This document shows, one piece after another, positions 35,381 to 44,499 of a stretch of 64,000 bases of DNA. The stretch lies in NCBI RefSeq assembly GCF_030548205.1, contig NZ_JAUORV010000015.1, positions 85,601 through 149,600 on the forward strand. The letters run 5' to 3'. Within the stretch, counting starts at the first letter, position 1, and each line of letters opens with the position of its first letter. A model generated the notes under the pieces. It had not been told where the DNA came from. It saw only the letters and a program-made list of their open reading frames with translations, and searched no databases. This DNA is from Aliiglaciecola sp. 3_MG-2023. GTDB lineage: Bacteria; Pseudomonadota; Gammaproteobacteria; Enterobacterales; Alteromonadaceae. Both the position numbers and the translations under genes were made by a program.

Positions 35381-36757
35381 GTGACCCAATTTTCGTCTTT
35401 GCCATTAAAACCTGAACTTGTTAGTAATTTGGAAACCCTTGGATTTGAGGGGATGACCGAAATTCAACAACAGAGTCTTCCCAAAATTCTGGCAGGCAAG
35501 GATGTCGTTGCAAAAGCAAAAACCGGCAGTGGCAAAACTGTTGCTTTTGCGTTGGGGTTGCTAAATCGACTGAATGTGGAGCGCTTTAGAGTGCAAACAT
35601 TGGTTATGTGCCCTACTCGTGAATTGGCTGAGCAAGTAGCAGAAGAAATTCGTCGAGTTGGGCGGATGATTGATAATATGAAGGTCCTCACCCTGTGTGG
35701 AGGAAGTCCTATGGGGCCGCAAATTGGTTCCCTTTCCCATGGCGCGCATATAATTGTTGGTACTCCAGGGCGGATAATGGATCACCTCTCTAAACGTCGT
35801 CTTAATTTAGCTGAAGTGAATACGCTGGTATTAGATGAAGCCGACCGAATGTTAGATATGGGCTTCGAAGAGGAAATGGAAACCGTAATTCGAGCTGTAC
35901 CCACTGACCGACAAACTCTTTTATTTTCAGCGACCTATCCGGATCAAATTAAACAGATTAGCCTCAAGATACAACGCAATCCCATTGAAGTTACGGTGGA
36001 ATCAACCCATGATACCAGTAAAATTAAACAAATCTTTTTTGAAGTAGAAGAACCCCATAAAATTAAAGCAACTGCAGCACTGTTGACAGAATTTCAACCA
36101 GAGTCGGCGATCATATTTTGCAATACCAAAATAGCTTGTCATGAACTCTTAGAAGCACTGGCTGAAATGGGATTTTCGGTGGATGCATTGCACGGTGACT
36201 TAGAACAAAAAGATCGTAATCAAGTTTTAGTCCGCTTTGCCAACAAAAGCTTATCGGTATTGATTGCCACAGATGTTGCATCAAGAGGGCTCGATGTGAA
36301 GGGCGTAGGCGCAGTCATTAACTATCAAATTACCCCAGATCCGGAAGTACACATTCACCGGATTGGTCGCACAGGTCGTGCGGATGCAGAAGGATTAGCC
36401 TTGACTCTATGCACGCCAAAAGAGATGGGGCGAGCAAATGCCATTGAAGATTATCAGCAACGAAAGATTGAATGGAAAGGAATTCAAGCCCTTCGTTTTC
36501 ATGCCAACCGCATTGTTCAACCTGAGTATCAAACAATCTGTATCGACGGTGGGAAAAAAGCCAAATTGCGTCCTGGTGATATTTTAGGGGCCCTAACCAA
36601 AGATGCGGATGTCTCAGGGGAAGATATCGGTAAAATAAAAGTAACGGCAACCCATAGCTATGTGGCAGTGAAGGTAAGGAGTGTTAAACGCAGCTTGAAG
36701 CAGTTTAACGAAGGTAAAATGAAAGGGCGTAAATTTAAAGCCAGAAAGTTACGTTAG
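35381..36757 (+). CDS. dbpA: ATP-dependent RNA helicase DbpA
   Basis: A 458-residue DEAD-box helicase acting in 50S assembly through 23S rRNA. It has the Q motif (FEGMTEIQQQSLP), motif I KAKTGSGKT, PTRELAEQ, DEAD as LVLDEADRMLDMG, SAT, and HRIGRTGRA. The C-terminal ~75 residues form the DbpA RNA-binding domain (LRPGDILGALTKDADVSGEDIGKIKV) with a basic tail. The GTG start at 35381 follows AAGAGAG. A strong hairpin follows the stop. Confidence 0.95.
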   Translation: MTQFSSLPLKPELVSNLETLGFEGMTEIQQQSLPKILAGKDVVAKAKTGSGKTVAFALGLLNRLNVERFRVQTLVMCPTRELAEQVAEEIRRVGRMIDNMKVLTLCGGSPMGPQIGSLSHGAHIIVGTPGRIMDHLSKRRLNLAEVNTLVLDEADRMLDMGFEEEMETVIRAVPTDRQTLLFSATYPDQIKQISLKIQRNPIEVTVESTHDTSKIKQIFFEVEEPHKIKATAALLTEFQPESAIIFCNTKIACHELLEALAEMGFSVDALHGDLEQKDRNQVLVRFANKSLSVLIATDVASRGLDVKGVGAVINYQITPDPEVHIHRIGRTGRADAEGLALTLCTPKEMGRANAIEDYQQRKIEWKGIQALRFHANRIVQPEYQTICIDGGKKAKLRPGDILGALTKDADVSGEDIGKIKVTATHSYVAVKVRSVKRSLKQFNEGKMKGRKFKARKLR

Positions 36758-36818
36758 TTTTTGCTTCATTAGGCTAAATCCGCGAATAAAAAACGCCCCG
36801 TAGACAAACCATTTCTTT

Positions 36819-36848
36819 AATACAAGAGTGCAAATGCACTCTTGTATT
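36819..36848. terminator. Bidirectional terminator between dbpA and M13 peptidase gene
   Basis: A perfect 14-bp inverted repeat, AATACAAGAGTGCA / TGCACTCTTGTATT, with a two-base centre, lies between two convergent genes. It has T-rich flanks on both strands and should stop transcripts from either side. Confidence 0.85.
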
Positions 36849-36867
36849 TCATTCGTTTCAATTACCA

Positions 36868-39093
36868 CTACCAAATCTGCACCCGATCTTTTGGCTCCAG
36901 ATAGAGTGCATCTCCTTTTTTTACATCAAATGCAGAGTAAAATTCCGAAATATTGGGTACTACTCCGTTCACTCTATATTTGGGTGGAGAATGGGGATCA
37001 TTGTTAATTAGGTTACGTAAGGTTTCATCTCGCATAACGGCTGCCCAGACTTGAGCATAGCCTAAGAAAACCCGCTGTTGACCAGTGTAGCCATCGAGTA
37101 TTTGAGACCCTTCGTCATGCAAGCTTAATTCATACGCTTTGAGGGCAATTCTCAAGCCTCCTAAGTCACCAATATTCTCGCCAAGGGTAAATTCGCCGTT
37201 AACGTGCAAATCTTTAAAGGGTTTAAACTTATTATATTGTTTGACCAATTGTTTAGTCCGCTTCTTAAACTCTTGTTGATCTGCGTCAGCCCACCAATTT
37301 CGTAATACCCCATCACCATCGAAGGTACTTCCCACATCATCAAAGCCATGACCTATTTCATGGCCAATTACAGCTCCAATAGCACCGTAATTAACAGCAT
37401 CATCTGCGTCTATGTTAAAAAATGGTGGTTGTAATATTCCAGCTGGAAAGACAATTTCATTCGCTGGTGGGTTATAATAAGCATTCACGGTTTGCGGAGT
37501 CATATACCATTCATTTTTCTGCACTGGGCCTGGTTGTTTTTCAAGTAACTGCTGCCACTGAAGTTCATCAGAGCGCTTAATATTTCCGATTAAGTCTGAT
37601 TTAGCAATCTGAAGTTGTGAGTAGTCTTTCCATTCATCGGGATAACCAATTTTAACTGTGAACTTTGATAATTTATCCAAGGCTTCAGTTTTGGTGGCGT
37701 CAGACATCCAATCGAGATTTTTGATACTGGTTTCGTATGTTGCTAATAGGTTATTAACCATATCTAACATTCGTGCCTTAGCGTCAGGGGAAAAATGTTG
37801 TTTCACATAAACTTCGCCCACTACCTCGCCTAGGTGATCATTAACAAAACTAACTCCTCTGCGCCATCTTGGTTTCTGTTCTTCAACACCGTTGAGTACT
37901 TTGCTGAAAAACTCGAAATGTGCCTTATCTAAATCAGTGGTTAAATAGGAGGCGGTTTGATTGATAACCATCCATTTTAGATAGGTTTTCCAAGTTGATA
38001 AGGGGGTTTTGGCAATAATATTGTCCAAGGCTTCCATATAATCTGTTTGCAGGAAGACTAGTGCATCTAAATCCGAAAGCCCTAGTTCTGCTAGCATGAT
38101 GGGCCAATCAAAATTAGGCATTAGTTCTGAAAGTTTACTCACTGGTACTTTGTTATATTGGGCCGCAATATCCCGCGTTTTTTCTTTTTTCAGATGTTTA
38201 GAGGCGAGTTTTGTTTCTAGATCTACAATAATTTTTGCACTTTTTTTGGGATCTTCCAGGCCCACTAATTCCAACATTTTGACTATGTGTTTTTGGTATT
38301 TACCTTTTATTTCCTGATACGACCCTTTGCTGCTTGTGTAGTATTCTCTGTCGGGTAGGCCTAAACCAGCCTGCCACGAATGAATCATATAGAAATTTGG
38401 GTTTTTCATATCAATATATTGTTCAATGACAAAAGGTGTACCAAAGCTATGTATGTTGGCATATGCAAAATAACTCGCTAACTGTTGATGGTTTTCTATT
38501 GCATCTATTTTGCTAAATTCGGGGGTAAGGGGGGCAAGTCCTATTTTGTCTCGTGTATTCATGTCTGTATATGAGGTGTATAAGTCACCTACTTTTTGCT
38601 CACTACTGCCTTCTTTAAAGTGACCCTGTGACGCATTTTGGATGATAGCCAATACGTTTTCCTGGGCTTCATCAGCGAGTAATTGAAAGGAGTTTAGGCC
38701 TGTTTTATCGGCAGGAATTTCTACCTTGTCCAGCCATTTCCCATTAGCAAATCGATAAAAATCATCTCCTGGTTTAACTTCTTTATCTATATTATCCAAA
38801 ATAATCCCTGAACTAGGGAGTTGAGGGGACACTTCTGCTTCCTTTGGGGACGGAATTTCAGTAGGAGGTTGTTCAATTTTAGGCGCAATCACTATGGGTG
38901 ACTCTTCCACTTCAGGTGGCTCTGACAGATCTTTTACAGGAGTTTCATCTTGCGGTGATTCCGTCTGAGAGTTTGCCTTTTTAGGCTCTTCTGGCTGAGT
39001 TTCTTGTTGTTCAGAAACTTCGACTGGAGCGGGATCAGAGCAACCCCAGAGAAAAACAAACACCGTGAGTATTAAACAATAATATTTCATCAA
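36868..39093 (-). CDS. M13-family zinc metallopeptidase lipoprotein
   Basis: A 741-residue lipoprotein (lipobox LWGC) with a Pro/Glu-rich linker (about residues 20-95), then an M13 (neprilysin/PepO) peptidase domain. The zinc site is HEIGH in VIGHEIGHGFDD, with the third ligand Glu in GENIGDLGG, and the M13 C-terminal substrate region NDPHSPPKYRVNG. It starts DFYRFANGKWLD, the family N-terminus. It is envelope-anchored and probably cleaves small peptides. Confidence 0.95.
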   Translation of the reverse strand: MMKYYCLILTVFVFLWGCSDPAPVEVSEQQETQPEEPKKANSQTESPQDETPVKDLSEPPEVEESPIVIAPKIEQPPTEIPSPKEAEVSPQLPSSGIILDNIDKEVKPGDDFYRFANGKWLDKVEIPADKTGLNSFQLLADEAQENVLAIIQNASQGHFKEGSSEQKVGDLYTSYTDMNTRDKIGLAPLTPEFSKIDAIENHQQLASYFAYANIHSFGTPFVIEQYIDMKNPNFYMIHSWQAGLGLPDREYYTSSKGSYQEIKGKYQKHIVKMLELVGLEDPKKSAKIIVDLETKLASKHLKKEKTRDIAAQYNKVPVSKLSELMPNFDWPIMLAELGLSDLDALVFLQTDYMEALDNIIAKTPLSTWKTYLKWMVINQTASYLTTDLDKAHFEFFSKVLNGVEEQKPRWRRGVSFVNDHLGEVVGEVYVKQHFSPDAKARMLDMVNNLLATYETSIKNLDWMSDATKTEALDKLSKFTVKIGYPDEWKDYSQLQIAKSDLIGNIKRSDELQWQQLLEKQPGPVQKNEWYMTPQTVNAYYNPPANEIVFPAGILQPPFFNIDADDAVNYGAIGAVIGHEIGHGFDDVGSTFDGDGVLRNWWADADQQEFKKRTKQLVKQYNKFKPFKDLHVNGEFTLGENIGDLGGLRIALKAYELSLHDEGSQILDGYTGQQRVFLGYAQVWAAVMRDETLRNLINNDPHSPPKYRVNGVVPNISEFYSAFDVKKGDALYLEPKDRVQIW

Positions 39094-39454
39094 ACTCTCT
39101 TACGTTAGGTTGTAAACCAATAAAATGTATATTTGAATCGATTCTACAATCCAATTTATGCATGAATCGATTGAATGTTCCTTGAGTTGAAGAGCAAAAC
39201 AGCAATTTCATTTGCACTTCCTAGAATTATGCCAGTACTAAGTATATAAGATGTATAATCTGTTTGGACTTAATTGGTTTAGAGCATGTTAGCCAAGTCT
39301 TACACCTTCAAGTTTTTCTAAAACTGTTTTTACTTAGTTGCAAAGCCTCAATAATCAACAGACGTAAAACAACGCTACATCTGAACTTATTTCTAATTAT
39401 GCAATATTTGAGTTAACTTACCACTACAGACTATTTCCGTACAAAGGAATATTA
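39094..39454. other. 360-bp intergenic region, no gene seen
   Basis: The region lies between divergent genes for the M13 peptidase and the MAPEG protein and is AT-rich. GAATCGATT occurs twice (39135 and 39164), the first copy extending to the palindrome GAATCGATTC. No other structure was found. Confidence 0.4.
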
Positions 39455-39871
39455 ATGAATGCTACTATTATCGCTCTGCTTGGATACATTAGCTGGACGT
39501 TACTTTTACTTATCCTATTAGCGGCCTATAGAACCATTTTAGTGAGCCAAAAACAACGATTACCCAATCAGTTTAAAGCGGACGGTTCTGATTCACCTGA
39601 TTTTGGGCAACGACTCACTCGAGCTCACCTTAATTGTGCAGAAAGCTTTGTATTGATTGGCGGAACTATGCTGGCGGCGCTAGCGACAAACGCCTCTGCC
39701 ATTACAGATACGTTGGCGTATTACTTGCTGGCAGCAAGATTAGGACAATCTGTTGTTCATCTTGTCTCGACCTCAGTGATGGCTGTTCAGATTCGATTTG
39801 TATTTTTCCTCATTCAAATTGGAATTTGTATTTATTGGCTGTTCAAGCTTGTGACAAATTTTGCGTATTAA
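39455..39871 (+). CDS. MAPEG-family membrane protein
   Basis: A 138-residue protein with four predicted membrane helices and the MAPEG pattern (RLTRAHLNCAESFVLIGGTMLAALA, then AARLGQSVVHLVS). Related proteins are membrane glutathione transferases or eicosanoid enzymes; bacterial members are mostly uncharacterised. Thirty bp separate it from the following RraA-like gene, so co-transcription is possible. The ribosome binding site AAAGGAATATT precedes the start. Confidence 0.88.
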   Translation: MNATIIALLGYISWTLLLLILLAAYRTILVSQKQRLPNQFKADGSDSPDFGQRLTRAHLNCAESFVLIGGTMLAALATNASAITDTLAYYLLAARLGQSVVHLVSTSVMAVQIRFVFFLIQIGICIYWLFKLVTNFAY

Positions 39872-39901
39872 TATTTCTAAAAAATAAAAAGGTGATTATT
39901 T

Positions 39902-40513
39902 ATGCTCGATATGAATTTATTCAAACAAATTTCCCCATGTGAATATGCTGACGCATTACCTCGAGAGCAATTTATTGATTATAAAATATCAAGTCTTTGG
40001 CCACAGCCACCGCGTATTGCTGGTCCGGCATTTACGGTAAATTGCGAACCTGGTGATCACCTAATGCTGCACGCGGCAATATATGAAGCTTCGCCGGGGG
40101 ATATCATTGTAGTGAAATCTGACCCTCAGTATGCTGCCGCCGGCGGAAATGTTTGTGCAATTGCGAAAGAAAGAGGTATTGCGGGTTTTGTTATTGATGG
40201 CGTCATTCGCGACCTAGCCGAAACCCGAGATATACAATTCCCTGTGTTTGCCCGTGGGGTTATCCCTTATCCAGGGTCGAAAAAAGCGTATTCGCCGTTG
40301 AATCAAACTATTAAATGCGGTGGTGTAACTGTCAACCCCGGTGATATTGTTATTGCTGATGAAGAAGGTATTGTTGTTGTGCCTAAAGACCAAGCTGAGT
40401 CAGCCTATGAAATTGCAAAAGCGCGCACCGACAAAGATGCACAAACTTCATTACAACAATGGCAGGACAATCATAAGCGTAATATTGATAATATTATTTC
40501 GAAACTCAAATAG
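39902..40513 (+). CDS. RraA/HMG aldolase-family protein
   Basis: A 203-residue protein of the RraA-like/4-hydroxy-4-methyl-2-oxoglutarate aldolase fold. It has PGDIIVVKSDP, GGNVCAIAKERGIAGFVIDGVIRD (the metal and pyruvate-binding Arg-Asp region) and VNPGDIVIADEEGIVVVP. Members are either metal-dependent aldolases/decarboxylases or RNase E inhibitors; the intact DGxxRD motif favours the enzyme. It lies between MAPEG and ABC-exporter genes with short gaps (30 and 18 bp). Confidence 0.88.
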   Translation: MLDMNLFKQISPCEYADALPREQFIDYKISSLWPQPPRIAGPAFTVNCEPGDHLMLHAAIYEASPGDIIVVKSDPQYAAAGGNVCAIAKERGIAGFVIDGVIRDLAETRDIQFPVFARGVIPYPGSKKAYSPLNQTIKCGGVTVNPGDIVIADEEGIVVVPKDQAESAYEIAKARTDKDAQTSLQQWQDNHKRNIDNIISKLK

Positions 40514-40531
40514 ACTCTAGTTGGAACCTGA

Positions 40532-42373
40532 ATGTTTTCATTTTTCGAGCGGTTGACTCAACCGTTCCCTGTTGAACACCCCACAACTCCGCCTAAAACC
40601 CTTATTGCTTTTTGTCGTCATTACACTAAAGGAATGTGGCCGGTTATTTTTACGGTATCGCTTTTAGCCGCGTCGGTAGCCGCCCTAGAAGTTTCGTTAT
40701 TTGGTTATGTTGGTCAGCTTGTTGACTGGCTTTCAAACCGAGATCCCAAGACCTTTATTCAGCAAGAAAGTACCAGCTTAATCTGGATGGGATTGGTTAT
40801 TTTGGTGATATTACCTTGTTTAGTGGTATTGCAATCATTGCTGACCCACCAAACTTTGTTGGGTAATTATCCAATGAAGATACGTTGGCAAGCACATCGC
40901 TATTTACTAGGGCAAAGTATTGGCTTTTTCCAAAATGAATTTGCAGGTCGTGTAGCAACAAAAGTGATGCAAACCGCTTTGGCAGTTCGCGAAGCGGTAA
41001 TGAAATCACTGGATATTTTTGTTTATGTGAGTGTTTATTTTATCAGTATTCTGGTGTTGGTATTTTCCATTGATTGGCGCTTAACTGTGCCTTTGCTCGC
41101 TTGGTTACTTACTTACATTATCATTCTACGAACTTTTATTCCTCGGCTTAAAAAAGTATCGCAAAAACAAGCAGATGCCCGCTCGATCATGACCGGCAGA
41201 ATCGTTGATAGTTATACCAATATTATGACGGTAAAACTTTTTTCCCACAGCCAGCGGGAATCTGAATATGCGCGAGAGGGAATGAGCGGTTTTTTGCATA
41301 CTGTTTATCCACAAATGCGGTTAGTTACAACACTTTATGGATTCGTTTGGTTCTCTAACGCTTTACTGGTTTTTAGTGTTAGCGCGCTAGCTATTTATTT
41401 GTGGATAAATCAATTGGTAACGCCAGGGGATTTGGCGGTCGCCATTAGCTTGTGTCTAAGGCTCAATGGTATGGCTCAATGGATAATGTGGGAAGTCTCT
41501 TCATTGTTTGAAAATATTGGTACTGTTCAAGATGGTATTAACACCTTGGCCAACGATGTTGCGGTGAAAGACGCACCTGATGCGCCTAATTTAAAGGTTA
41601 GTGGCGGCGCCATCGAATTCAGAAATATCGATTTTGGTTATGCAGGCCCCGAAGGTAAACCCATTGATGTTTTTAAACAGTTAAACTTGTCCATAAAGCC
41701 GGGTGAAAAAGTCGGATTAGTTGGCCGTTCTGGTGCGGGTAAATCTACCTTGGTTAATCTTTTGCTAAGATTCTTTGATGTGCAAAATGGCAATATACTT
41801 ATCGATGGGCAGGAAATTAAACAGGTCACTCAAGAAAGCTTGCGAGCCAATATCAGCATGGTGACCCAAGATACTTCCCTTTTACATCGCTCCGTAAGAG
41901 AAAATATTATTTATGGCCGCGCTGATGCAACAGAAGAGCAAATGCAAACTGCCGCAAAACAAGCGGAAGCTGATGAGTTTATTCAGCAGCTTTCTGACTT
42001 GAACGGCAATGTTGGTTATGACGCTCAAGTGGGAGAGCGGGGAGTAAAATTATCTGGAGGTCAACGGCAACGGATCGCCATTGCCAGAGTTATGTTGAAA
42101 GACGCACCTATTTTAATCTTAGATGAAGCAACTTCGGCATTAGACTCTGAAGTGGAAGCCGCTATCCAACAATGCTTGAACCAAGTTATGGTAGATAAAA
42201 CCGTGCTCGCTATTGCCCATCGACTATCTACGATTGCGCAAATGGATCGCTTGTTAGTATTAGAGCAAGGAAGAATTGTCGAATCGGGTAGTCATAGCGA
42301 ACTCTTGGCGCAAAATGGTATCTATGCAAAGCTATGGTCCCATCAAACAGGCGGTTTTATTGGTGTGGATTAA
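40532..42373 (+). CDS. ABC exporter, fused permease and ATPase
   Basis: A 613-residue half-transporter with six membrane helices, then an ATPase domain: Walker A GRSGAGKST, Q-loop MVTQDTSLLHRSV, signature LSGGQRQR, Walker B ILILDEATSALD, and the switch His in IAHRLSTI. It is of the MsbA/multidrug exporter type and works as a dimer in the inner membrane. The substrate is unknown. It is likely the last gene of a MAPEG-RraA-ABC group. Confidence 0.93.
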   Translation: MFSFFERLTQPFPVEHPTTPPKTLIAFCRHYTKGMWPVIFTVSLLAASVAALEVSLFGYVGQLVDWLSNRDPKTFIQQESTSLIWMGLVILVILPCLVVLQSLLTHQTLLGNYPMKIRWQAHRYLLGQSIGFFQNEFAGRVATKVMQTALAVREAVMKSLDIFVYVSVYFISILVLVFSIDWRLTVPLLAWLLTYIIILRTFIPRLKKVSQKQADARSIMTGRIVDSYTNIMTVKLFSHSQRESEYAREGMSGFLHTVYPQMRLVTTLYGFVWFSNALLVFSVSALAIYLWINQLVTPGDLAVAISLCLRLNGMAQWIMWEVSSLFENIGTVQDGINTLANDVAVKDAPDAPNLKVSGGAIEFRNIDFGYAGPEGKPIDVFKQLNLSIKPGEKVGLVGRSGAGKSTLVNLLLRFFDVQNGNILIDGQEIKQVTQESLRANISMVTQDTSLLHRSVRENIIYGRADATEEQMQTAAKQAEADEFIQQLSDLNGNVGYDAQVGERGVKLSGGQRQRIAIARVMLKDAPILILDEATSALDSEVEAAIQQCLNQVMVDKTVLAIAHRLSTIAQMDRLLVLEQGRIVESGSHSELLAQNGIYAKLWSHQTGGFIGVD

Positions 42374-42644
42374 TATTCACACCCACCAAGCAATATCAAT
42401 ATTTTGATGACTCTTCTGGTGTTCTAACGGAATAATTGAATTGGCAGATGAATTATTTAGTTCTCCCGTTGCGTGAGATTATCTGAGTTATAAGTTCATT
42501 CTAAGCGCGTAGAAGTGAAGCAAAGGTGTTTACTTGCAGTTGTTTGTTCCCTAGCTGTATTGAACAATTGCAACTCACGAAAACATCCTTCTCCTTAAAG
42601 TTGTTTTAGTACTGGCATTTTACGTCATGGAAACTCATTTTTAC

Positions 42645-42672
42645 TTGAATAGCGGCGCTCAATGAGTATAAT
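42645..42672 (+). promoter_or_regulatory. Promoter for tRNA-Trp and secE-nusG
   Basis: TTGAAT (42645-42650), 16-bp spacer, TATAAT (42667-42672), followed by a GC-rich ACGCGTCC discriminator typical of stringently controlled promoters. The rest of 42374-42753, between the ABC gene and the tRNA, shows no gene. Confidence 0.8.
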
Positions 42673-42753
42673 ACGCGTCCCTCCTTGTGTGACTCCAAAT
42701 TTTCCAATAAAAAATTGGTTGAAATCACAAGGTTGGTGTAACCGAAATTTGTT

Positions 42754-42830
42754 AGGGGTGTAGTTCCAATTGGTAGAACAGCGGTCTCCAAAACCGATGG
42801 TTGGGGGTTCGAATCCCTCCACCCCTGCCA
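42754..42830 (+). tRNA. tRNA-Trp (CCA)
   Basis: The acceptor stem is AGGGGTG/CACCCCT with encoded GCCA. The anticodon loop is CTCCAAA with anticodon CCA, the T-arm is GGGGGTTCGAATCCCTC, and the D-arm contains TTGGTAGAAC. It lies 88 bp upstream of secE, the usual neighbourhood, although no tuf gene precedes it here. Confidence 0.97.
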
Positions 42831-42917
42831 ATTTTCGTCAGAGCACATAAATTTGAATTTAAACATACTGGTTTTCTTGAAACACAATTGACCAGTATTT
42901 ATTACGGAAGTAAGAAT

Positions 42918-43295
42918 ATGAGCGAAAAAGCAGAATCACCATCCAATTCATTGGATATGCTCAAATGGTTGATTATCGTCTTGATCTTGGGCGGAGTAAT
43001 AGCTGCTAATACCTATTATCAAGAAATTTCTGTGCTTTATCGTGCACTTGCTGCTGTAGCATTGGTAGTGATTGCCGGCTTTATTGCCAGCAGTACGGTA
43101 AAAGGTAGCGCATTCTTAACTTTTGCAAAAGAATCTCGAGTTGAAGTTCGTAAAGTTGTTTGGCCAACGAGGCAAGAAGCAACAACGACGACTTTGATCG
43201 TTTTAGCGGCTACCGCTTTTATGTCTATTGTGCTTTATCTCCTAGATATGGCCATTGTGGAAATCGTATCTTTTATAACCGGTTTAGGAGTGTAA
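42918..43295 (+). CDS. secE: Preprotein translocase subunit SecE
   Basis: A 125-residue essential subunit of the SecYEG channel. It has two helices before the conserved domain, then FAKESRVEVRKVVWPTRQEATTTTLIV and a final helix, as in long E. coli-type SecE. ATG 42918 follows GGAAGTAAG; the open frame extends back into the tRNA but that part is not coding. It is 3 bp upstream of nusG, in the same operon. Confidence 0.96.
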   Translation: MSEKAESPSNSLDMLKWLIIVLILGGVIAANTYYQEISVLYRALAAVALVVIAGFIASSTVKGSAFLTFAKESRVEVRKVVWPTRQEATTTTLIVLAATAFMSIVLYLLDMAIVEIVSFITGLGV

Positions 43296-43298
43296 ATC

Positions 43299-43835
43299 AT
43301 GTCTGATAAAAAATGGTATGTAGTTCAAGCATTTTCTGGTTATGAAGGTCGTGTTCAAAAAACCTTAATTGAACATATTAAAATGAACGGCATGGAAGAT
43401 TACTTTGGTGAGATACTTGTTCCTACCGAAGAAGTCGTTGAAATGCGTGCAGGTCAAAAGCGTAAAAGCGAACGCAAATTTTTCCCAGGCTATGTGCTTG
43501 TTGAAATGGAAATGAATGAAGAGTCTTGGCATTTAGTGAAAAGCGTTCCTAGAGTATTAGGCTTTATTGGTGGGACATCAGACCGACCTATGCCTATTTC
43601 TAAGAAAGAAGCGGATGCAATACTTAATCGTTTGGAAGAGTCAGTCGACAAGCCAAAACCAAAAACCTTGTTCGAACCAGGCGAAGTGGTTCGCGTTACC
43701 GATGGTCCTTTTGCAGATTTCAACGGTGTTGTCGAAGAAGTCGATTACGAAAAAAGCCGCTTGAAGGTGTCAGTACTTATTTTTGGTCGCTCTACACCAG
43801 TAGAACTAGAATTCGGCCAAGTCGAAAAAGGGTGA
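43299..43835 (+). CDS. nusG: Transcription termination/antitermination factor NusG
   Basis: A 178-residue protein with an NGN domain ([32 protein letters not shown]) and a C-terminal KOW domain ([25 protein letters not shown]). It binds RNA polymerase and links it to Rho or ribosomes. It normally sits next to rplK; here the next genes are opgGH on the opposite strand and rplK is 5.7 kb away. Confidence 0.97.
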   Translation: MSDKKWYVVQAFSGYEGRVQKTLIEHIKMNGMEDYFGEILVPTEEVVEMRAGQKRKSERKFFPGYVLVEMEMNEESWHLVKSVPRVLGFIGGTSDRPMPISKKEADAILNRLEESVDKPKPKTLFEPGEVVRVTDGPFADFNGVVEEVDYEKSRLKVSVLIFGRSTPVELEFGQVEKG

Positions 43836-43938
43836 AGGAGGCTGAATTTAGCTTCGTAGAAGCGTTAGCCGACTGAACGACTGGCATGGATGTCAGGCTG
43901 GAATCCAGCGCCATGGATGGCGTCGAAGAAATTAAAAT

Positions 43939-43966
43939 AAAGATGTCTAATAGGCATCTTTTTTGT
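43939..43966 (+). terminator. Terminator after nusG
   Basis: AAAGATG (43939-43945) pairs with CATCTTT (43955-43961) across a 9-base loop, followed by TTTTTG. It ends the secE-nusG transcript. Between nusG and here lie short GC-rich dyads such as CGCCATGGATGGCG (around 43909-43922). Confidence 0.8.
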
Positions 43967-44124
43967 TTTGGGGCTTTCAGAAATACAGCTTCTTTTGCTG
44001 CACGACCGCTCAAGGACGTGCGGGCTGGACGTCATACCAAGGACGGGTCAGCATGGGTTTTGTATATTACTAATCATTTCATTGAAGTGAATAGCTGGAA
44101 CCAAGCCACAGGATGTGCACGAAG

Positions 44125-44150
44125 AGACGACGTTGAGTCGTCTTTTTTTT
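44125..44150 (+). terminator. Second terminator downstream of nusG
   Basis: AGACGAC (44125-44131), loop GTTGA, GTCGTCT (44137-44143) and a run of T residues: a canonical intrinsic terminator. No gene is visible between it and the first terminator, so it may be a remnant of a lost gene end or a backup terminator. Confidence 0.85.
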
Positions 44151-44429
44151 TGTAGCATGGTCTTTAGGCCATGGACTTCCAATTTATTTGCGGGGCTAAA
44201 GCACCCGCCTACAGGCCATGGGTTTTGAATTTATTTGTGGGGCTAAAGCACCCACCTACAGGCCATGGACTTCCAATTTATTTGCGGAGCTAAAGCACCC
44301 ACCTACAGGGAATGTATTTGTAGCATGGTCTTCAGGCCATGGGTTTTGAATTTATTCGCGGGGCTAAAGCACCCGCCTACAGGCCATGGGTTTCCAATTT
44401 ATTTGCGGGACTAAAGCACCCGACTACAG
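44151..44429. repeat. REP-like hairpin array 2
   Basis: Five copies of a ~47-bp unit start with CCATG at 44169, 44216, 44263, 44337 and 44384, each containing a GCGGGGCTAAAGCACCCGC-type hairpin. A further inverted 23-bp hairpin lies at 44151-44173, with a variant copy at 44319. The core GGCTAAAGC is shared with array 1 while the stems differ by compensating changes (CATGG/CCATG against GCGGG/CCCGC). The open frames crossing it are not genes. Confidence 0.85.
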
Positions 44430-44439
44430 AGAAAAACAC

Positions 44440-44473
44440 AAAAAAATCCCCACAACAGTTAAGTTTGTGGGGA
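44440..44473 (-). terminator. Terminator of opgGH
   Basis: TCCCCACAA (44447-44455) pairs with TTGTGGGGA (44465-44473). On the minus strand the stem is followed by a run of T residues (44446-44440). It lies 27 bp after the opgH stop. Confidence 0.85.
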
Positions 44474-44499
44474 GAAACTCTAATCAAGTTTCAAAGAGG

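Noticed and set aside
42606..42887. Minus-strand frames over tRNA-Trp
   Set aside because: They read through a tRNA gene; the peptide is a common mis-annotation product of antisense tRNA.
43836..44150. Degenerate gene between nusG and the second terminator
   Set aside because: Only GC-rich dyads are present; the 89-codon frame has no recognisable domain or ribosome binding site.
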